Assembly: GCA_031296355.1 (NCBI GenBank)
Contig: JARLFX010000197.1
Coordinates: 1-8,453 of the forward strand
Source: Acidobacteriaceae bacterium
GTDB taxonomy: Bacteria; Acidobacteriota; Terriglobia; Terriglobales; Acidobacteriaceae
Length of the DNA: 8,453 nucleotides
Direction: 5' to 3'
Positions within the stretch are counted from its first letter, which is position 1. Each line of letters opens with the position of its first letter. Below, one piece after another: positions 8,316-8,453 of the stretch. The notes below the pieces were generated by a model, which was not told the origin of the DNA, ran no database searches, and worked only from the letters and a program-made list of their open reading frames with translations. The translations under genes were made by a program, and so were the position numbers.

Positions 8316-8453
8316 TTCAAATGTATTTATATGACTTCATATCAAACAGCGAATATATTTAATCTGGCCCACACTGTGTGCCTGTATTCTGTGGATAATG
8401 GATACGCTCGTTGCGCTGTACCATTCTTGACTGCCATGTTGGCGCATCGCACG
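8316..8453 (-). promoter_or_regulatory. Upstream flank of the TIG-protein gene
   Basis: These 138 bases precede the ATG at 8315. On the coding strand there are two AT-rich patches: TATAAATA at 8324-8331, only 9 bases before the ATG, and an AAATATATT patch at about 8352-8360, some 37-45 bases before it. Either might be promoter-related, but the first is too close to the ATG to act as a classical TATA box unless translation starts at Met8. No gene is visible, and the window ends without telomere repeats. Confidence 0.4.
8442..8451 (-). promoter_or_regulatory. Subtelomeric inverted motif, right copy
   Basis: Read on the minus strand this is TGCGATGCGC, identical to 48-57 and inverted relative to it. 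It lies 2 bases from the end of the window. If its spacing to the chromosome end matches the left copy, the right telomere would start about 11 bases beyond this window. Confidence 0.35.

Noticed and set aside
8324..8331. TATAAATA as the TATA box of the TIG-protein gene
   Set aside because: It lies only 9 bases before the ATG, so a start site about 30 bases downstream would fall inside the signal-peptide codons. It is mentioned only as an AT-rich patch.
1..8453. Bacterial features, CRISPR arrays, tRNA or rRNA genes, transposons
   Set aside because: I saw no direct-repeat and spacer pattern, cloverleaf, transposase-like motif or terminal inverted repeat of transposon length. The telomere and introns mark the DNA as eukaryotic.

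Overview
This window is one end of a ciliate macronuclear chromosome. It opens with 34 bases of pure C4A4 telomere repeat, and only 86 bases later a gene ends. Gene-dense, telomere-capped DNA of this size with very small introns (25-34 bases) is typical of ciliates with fragmented macronuclear genomes. C4A4 telomeres are known from spirotrichs such as Oxytricha, Stylonychia and Euplotes, and gene-sized chromosomes also occur in armophoreans and phyllopharyngeans. The two reconstructed genes hold about 2,540 sense codons. None is TAA, TAG or TGA, one gene stops at TAA and the other at TGA. The code therefore looks standard, unlike the Oxytricha code (TAA/TAG = Gln) or the Euplotes code (TGA = Cys). 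I cannot name the genus. No telomere is seen at the right end.

Layout: both genes lie on the minus strand, head to tail. From right to left there are 138 bases of upstream flank (8316-8453); a seven-exon gene at 2409-8315 for a 1912-residue type I membrane protein with about 16 IPT/TIG (Ig-like) repeats; a 206-base intergenic spacer (2203-2408); a seven-exon gene at 121-2202 for a 632-residue six-transmembrane mucolipin (TRPML)/polycystin-family cation channel; an 86-base 3' flank (35-120); and the telomere (1-34). The uninterrupted reading frames do not show the true proteins. Removing 12 tiny introns joins them into two complete frames whose exon lengths sum to exact multiples of three (5739 and 1899 bases).

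The pairing is the most interesting point. A large secreted-side TIG-repeat receptor with one membrane span and a short tail has the same overall plan as animal fibrocystin (PKHD1), which is reported to associate with polycystin-2. Here such a receptor sits beside a channel of the polycystin/mucolipin superfamily on what may be a two-gene chromosome. A receptor-channel partnership is an inference, not something the DNA proves. Other points worth checking are a 10-base inverted motif near both ends of the window, a probable GC-AG intron, and last introns whose retention would remove the membrane anchor of one protein and the C-terminal coil of the other.
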